Assembly: GCA_050329835.1 (NCBI GenBank)
Contig: JBHJOJ010000142.1
Coordinates: 1-15,067, forward strand
Source: JANNOG01 sp050329835
Lineage (GTDB): Bacteria; Actinomycetota; Actinomycetes; Actinomycetales; JBBAYJ01
DNA length: 15,067 bases
Direction: 5' to 3'
Of this stretch, positions 11,919-15,067 are shown one piece after another (position 1 is the stretch's first letter; each line of letters begins with the position of its first letter). Under the pieces are notes generated by a model. The model was not told where the DNA came from. It saw nothing but the letters and a program-made list of their open reading frames with translations, and did not search any database. A program made the position numbers and the translations under genes.

Positions 11919-14282
11919 GTGAGCCTCGTGTCGGCGGACCGCCTCACCCCGGCCGCCGTCGCCCGCGCGGCGCTGCCGACCGTGGTCGTCCTCCTGGGCC
12001 TCGCCTACGTCGTGTCCCTGATCCCGGGAGTTCGGCCGGCGCCCGGCTTCGACACCGGCCTCGACGTGTGGCTGTACGACGCGTTCTGCACGGGCGTCAT
12101 CGCACTGGTGGCGATCCGCGCCGCCCGGGACCGCCGCGAGCGCTGGGCGTTCGCCGCCCTGGCCGTCGGTCTCGCCTCGTACCTCGCCGGTGACCTGCTG
12201 TATCAGCTGGTGTACCTGCCGAGCGGTGAGATCCCCTTCCCGTCGTGGGCCGACGCCGCCTGGTTGCTCCTCTACCCGGCCACCTACGTCGCGGTGGTGC
12301 TCATGCTGCGGCGGCGGGTGCGGCGCCTGCCGGCGTCCGTCTGGTTGGACGGCGCGGTCGCCGGCCTCACGGCGGCCGCGTTCGGCACCGCACTGGCCTT
12401 CCGCAGCCTCCTGGCGAGCACCGAGGGCGGGGTCGGCGTCGTCGCGACCAACGTCGCGTACCCGGTGGCGGACCTGCTGCTGCTGGCTCTCGTGCTGGGA
12501 GCGGTGACCGTCGTGGGGGTGCGCGGCGCCGGGGCGGCCTGGTGGTGGCTGGCCCTCGGCATCCTCATCTTCGCCGTCACCGACACCGTGTACGCCGTGC
12601 AGGTCGCCGAGGGCACCTACGTCGACGCCGGGCCGCTCGACGCCTGCTGGGTGCTGGCCTGGCTGGCGTTCGCGGGGGCGGCGTGCACCCGGCCGGGCAC
12701 TGGTGTCTCGACCCGCCTGGAGGGCGTCGGCGTCCTCGTGCTGCCGGGCCTGTGTGCCACTGCCTCCCTGGCCCTCCTCTACGCGGGGTACGCCAGCGGC
12801 GACGCCGACCCGCTGGCCGGCGCGCTCGCCCTGGCCGCGCTCGTGGCCGCGCTGCTCCGGACTGCGCTCACCTTCCGCGAGGTCCGGGCCCTGGCGGAGA
12901 ACCGGCGCCTCGCGCTCACCGACGACCTCACCGGCCTGCCCAATCGACGGCAGGCCTACCAGGTGCTCGAGGGGGCCGACGCGGCGCTCGCCGCCGGACG
13001 GTCGTTCGCCGTGCTGCTCCTGGACCTCGACCGCTTCAAGGAGATCAACGACTCCCTCGGGCATGCCGTGGGCGACATGCTGCTGCGGGACCTGGCGCCG
13101 CGGCTGCGGGAACGGCTGCGGCCGGGGGACGTCCTGGCCCGGCTCGGCGGGGACGAGTTCGTCGTCCTCGCCGCCGACACCGACGTCGCGGTCGCCCGGC
13201 AGGTCGCCGAGAGCCTGCGCGACGAGCTCCGCCACCCGTTCCGGATGGGCCCGACATCGCTCACGGTGGACGCCAGCGTCGGCATCGCCGTGGGGCCGGA
13301 CCACGCCACGACGGCCCGGGACCTGCTGCAGCGCGCGGACATGGCGATGTACGCCGCCAAGTCCCGCCGCGCCGGGGTCACGGTGTACGACGAGGAGCGC
13401 GACGGGCGCACCCGGACGAGCTGGGAGACGGTCGAGCAGCTGCGCAGCGGTCTGCCCCGGGGTGAGCTGGAACTGCAGTACCAGCCCAAGCTGGCGCTGC
13501 ACGGGCGCGGCAGCCCCGCCGTCGAGGCCCTGGCCCGCTGGCGCCACCCCTCCCGCGGGCTGCTCCAGCCGGACGCCTTCGTGCCGCTCGCGGAGTCCCA
13601 CGGCCTCATGCCGCAGCTCACGACCACCGTGCTCGACCTGGCGCTGGAGCAGCGCCGCGCCTGGGAGGTGGCCGGCCTCGACCTCACGATGGCGGTCAAC
13701 GTCAGCCCGTCGAACCTCGTCGACGAGGGCTTCCCGCGGCAGGTGACGCGCCTGCTCGCCCACCACCGCGTACCGGCGTCGGCGCTCGTCCTCGAGGTCA
13801 CCGAGAACCTGCTGATGGAGGACCGGGAGCGGTCGGCGGCGATCCTCGCGCAGCTGCGGCAGGCGGGGGTCGGCGTCGCGATCGACGACTACGGGACCGG
13901 GTACTCCAGCCTCTCCTACCTGGCGCAACTGCCCGTGACCGAACTCAAGCTCGACCGGAGCTTCGTCGCCGCCGTCACAGACGACGCCCGGGGCCGGGCC
14001 ATCGTGACCTCGGCCGTCCAGCTCGCCCACGCCCTGGGCCTCGTCCTGGTCGCCGAGGGGGTCGAGGACGAGGAGACCATGGAGTCGCTGCGCCGGATCG
14101 GGTGCGACTTCGTCCAGGGGTACCACCTGAGCCGGCCGCTGCCGGCGGCGGCGGTGCTGGACTGGTTCGAGCGCCGCGGGGGAGCGACGGTCGTGGCCCC
14201 GGCGCCCTCCCCGGCCGCCGGGGTCGCCGTCATGCCCCCGCGGCCCCGAGGAGCCGGAGCAGCACCGGGTACGTCACGCTGA
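11919..14282 (+). CDS. Membrane-bound GGDEF-EAL c-di-GMP turnover protein
   Basis: This 787-residue protein has about ten predicted membrane helices in residues 18-315, then a GGDEF domain starting at LALTDDLTGLPNRRQAY (about 330) and an EAL domain from about 500 to 745. The diguanylate cyclase motif GGDEF is exact at 410-414, and the inhibitory RxxD I-site (Arg401-Asp404) lies exactly five residues before it. The EAL domain is also complete: Glu536-Ala-Leu in VEALARW, NVSPSNL, LEVTEN, IDDYGTGYSSLSYL, LKLDRSF, AEGVED and QGYHLSRP. The protein may therefore both make and hydrolyse c-di-GMP, with the membrane domain as the sensor. The membrane part is not a named MASE domain that I can recognise. 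The GTG at 11919 is the best start I see. The weak hexamer CGACAT is 7 nt upstream and there is no SD. Its tail overlaps the opposite hydrolase gene by 53 bp. Confidence 0.93.
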   Translation: MSLVSADRLTPAAVARAALPTVVVLLGLAYVVSLIPGVRPAPGFDTGLDVWLYDAFCTGVIALVAIRAARDRRERWAFAALAVGLASYLAGDLLYQLVYLPSGEIPFPSWADAAWLLLYPATYVAVVLMLRRRVRRLPASVWLDGAVAGLTAAAFGTALAFRSLLASTEGGVGVVATNVAYPVADLLLLALVLGAVTVVGVRGAGAAWWWLALGILIFAVTDTVYAVQVAEGTYVDAGPLDACWVLAWLAFAGAACTRPGTGVSTRLEGVGVLVLPGLCATASLALLYAGYASGDADPLAGALALAALVAALLRTALTFREVRALAENRRLALTDDLTGLPNRRQAYQVLEGADAALAAGRSFAVLLLDLDRFKEINDSLGHAVGDMLLRDLAPRLRERLRPGDVLARLGGDEFVVLAADTDVAVARQVAESLRDELRHPFRMGPTSLTVDASVGIAVGPDHATTARDLLQRADMAMYAAKSRRAGVTVYDEERDGRTRTSWETVEQLRSGLPRGELELQYQPKLALHGRGSPAVEALARWRHPSRGLLQPDAFVPLAESHGLMPQLTTTVLDLALEQRRAWEVAGLDLTMAVNVSPSNLVDEGFPRQVTRLLAHHRVPASALVLEVTENLLMEDRERSAAILAQLRQAGVGVAIDDYGTGYSSLSYLAQLPVTELKLDRSFVAAVTDDARGRAIVTSAVQLAHALGLVLVAEGVEDEETMESLRRIGCDFVQGYHLSRPLPAAAVLDWFERRGGATVVAPAPSPAAGVAVMPPRPRGAGAAPGTSR

Positions 14283-15067
14283 CGTCGCCCTCGGGGTCCG
14301 CGGGGTCGATCAGCTCGTGCCCGAGCCCCGCCGAGGCGGGGAACTCGACCCGATCGACGGGGACCCAGCGCTCCCACTCCGTCGCCATCCGGGGCGCCGG
14401 CTCGCGGGCGACCGCCCGGTCGGCGGCGTTCGTCACCAGCGCCGCCGAGGTCACGGCGGGTGGCAGGCGGCGCGCCGCGCGCCGCACGGCGACCCCCAGC
14501 CGTCCGGTCTCGCCGACGGCGCGGGTGTGCATCCGCTTGTAGTTGTGGCCGAGCCCGGGGAAGTCCGCCTTGAGCCGGGCGTCCTTCCACAGCGAGACGC
14601 TCGGCAGCAGCAGGGCGAGGCGGACGAGGAACCAGTTGACGCGCGGCCCCAGCCCGCCGAGGCCGAACATCGGGGCGACCAGCACCGCCCGCTCGACCTC
14701 CGCCCGGAACTGCCCGGCCCACGCCGCCACGACCCCGCCGCCCGAGATCCCCATGACGGTGACGGACGCCCCCAGGCCCGCCGCGACGTCGACCGCCTCG
14801 TCGGCGGCGTCGCGCAGGTCCTCGGCGGTGAGCCGCCGCAGCTCGTCCGTGGCGAGGTCGGCGAGGCCGTGCCGGGGCAGGCGCGGCGCGAGCACCGTCC
14901 AGCCCGCGGCGTGCAGCCGGGGACCGAGCTCGACCATGGAGTGGGGCCCGTTCGACAACCCGTGGAACAGCACCGCCACCCGGCCGGTCCGCCGCCCGTG
15001 ATGCCAGAGGCGGGTGACGCCGAGCGGGTGCACCCCGGCCCGCTCCCGGCCCCGCCCGCCAGCGGGC
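14230..15067 (-). CDS. Alpha/beta hydrolase (start may lie beyond the window)
   Basis: This alpha/beta-hydrolase-fold protein has the oxyanion strand VAVLFHGLSN, a loop PRLPRHGLAD, the nucleophile elbow GISGGG (catalytic Ser), a likely catalytic Asp in VTNAADRAV and a late catalytic His in GLGHELIDP. It resembles esterase/lipase or carboxylesterase-like members, but the substrate is unknown. The minus-strand frame stays open from a GTG at 15033 to the right edge of the window with no stop, and family members that I know carry more N-terminal sequence before the VHPLG segment, so the true start is probably outside. From 15033 the product is 267 residues. The gene's last 53 bp overlap the C-terminal coding sequence of the GGDEF-EAL gene on the other strand. 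Confidence 0.85.
   Translation of the reverse strand, partial: PAGGRGRERAGVHPLGVTRLWHHGRRTGRVAVLFHGLSNGPHSMVELGPRLHAAGWTVLAPRLPRHGLADLATDELRRLTAEDLRDAADEAVDVAAGLGASVTVMGISGGGVVAAWAGQFRAEVERAVLVAPMFGLGGLGPRVNWFLVRLALLLPSVSLWKDARLKADFPGLGHNYKRMHTRAVGETGRLGVAVRRAARRLPPAVTSAALVTNAADRAVAREPAPRMATEWERWVPVDRVEFPASAGLGHELIDPADPEGDVSVTYPVLLRLLGAAGA

Noticed and set aside
11610..14126. 838-residue open frame antisense to the GGDEF-EAL gene and tRNA
   Set aside because: Composition-driven shadow of the plus-strand gene. It reads through the tRNA and gives low-complexity Arg/Gly/Pro-rich protein with no domain. The motif-complete plus-strand gene explains the region.
1..15067. CRISPR arrays, insertion sequences, toxin-antitoxin or defence genes, riboswitches
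   Set aside because: No regularly spaced repeats, transposase motifs, known riboswitch cores or defence domains could be recognised in either strand.

Overview
The window comes from a very GC-rich actinobacterial chromosome. Third codon positions in the genes are almost all G or C, GTG starts are frequent, and dgt and dnaG sit close together with a tRNA-Asn nearby. A Geodermatophilaceae-like or related high-GC lineage fits, but I cannot fix the genus from sequence alone. This is mostly a housekeeping region. I see no CRISPR array, intact insertion sequence, prophage or defence island.

Layout from left to right. A membrane-anchored YdcF/DUF218 protein (101-772) is followed after 10 bp by the dGTPase gene dgt (783-2042). 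A covalent-flavin alditol/xylitol oxidase-like gene runs the other way (2065-3399, minus). Just upstream of it is the C-terminal stub of a CsbD-like stress protein (3437-3517, minus). A six-helix Pr6Pr-type membrane protein (3550-4230) follows, and its stop codon forms part of the likely dnaG promoter. Then come dnaG (4240-6105) and a translationally coupled conserved protein (6102-6632). On the minus strand lie a two-helix YrzE-like membrane protein (6647-7096) and a Tat-type lipoprotein with an M15-like zinc peptidase C-terminus (7197-8237). A divergent region holding a 72-bp imperfect palindrome (8259-8330) separates the lipoprotein from a full-length ABC exporter half-transporter (8468-10441). 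Next are an SRPBCC protein (10503-10988, minus), a small frameshifted SPW-repeat-like membrane gene (11187-11443), tRNA-Asn(GTT) (11604-11676), a possible short foreign-looking minus-strand ORF just behind the tRNA (11708-11828), a large membrane GGDEF-EAL protein (11919-14282), and an alpha/beta hydrolase (14230 to the right edge, minus) that overlaps its tail.

How the genes relate. Dgt (dNTP pool control) and DnaG (replication priming) are the nucleic-acid core. The oxidase, CsbD stub and Pr6Pr gene lie between them. The GGDEF-EAL protein has complete synthase, phosphodiesterase and I-site motifs, so it could both make and degrade c-di-GMP. The other genes are envelope or general-metabolism functions with no obvious shared pathway.

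The most notable non-coding signals are: (a) a repeated start architecture, a CAnnnT or TAnnnT hexamer followed by 6-7 nt and then ATG/GTG, pointing to widespread leaderless transcription; (b) the 72-bp palindrome in the lipoprotein/ABC divergent region; (c) two gene remnants (the CsbD stub and the SPW-like frameshift); (d) small repeats and a composition shift 3' of tRNA-Asn that may be an old integration scar. I found no clear evidence of a new multi-gene system.
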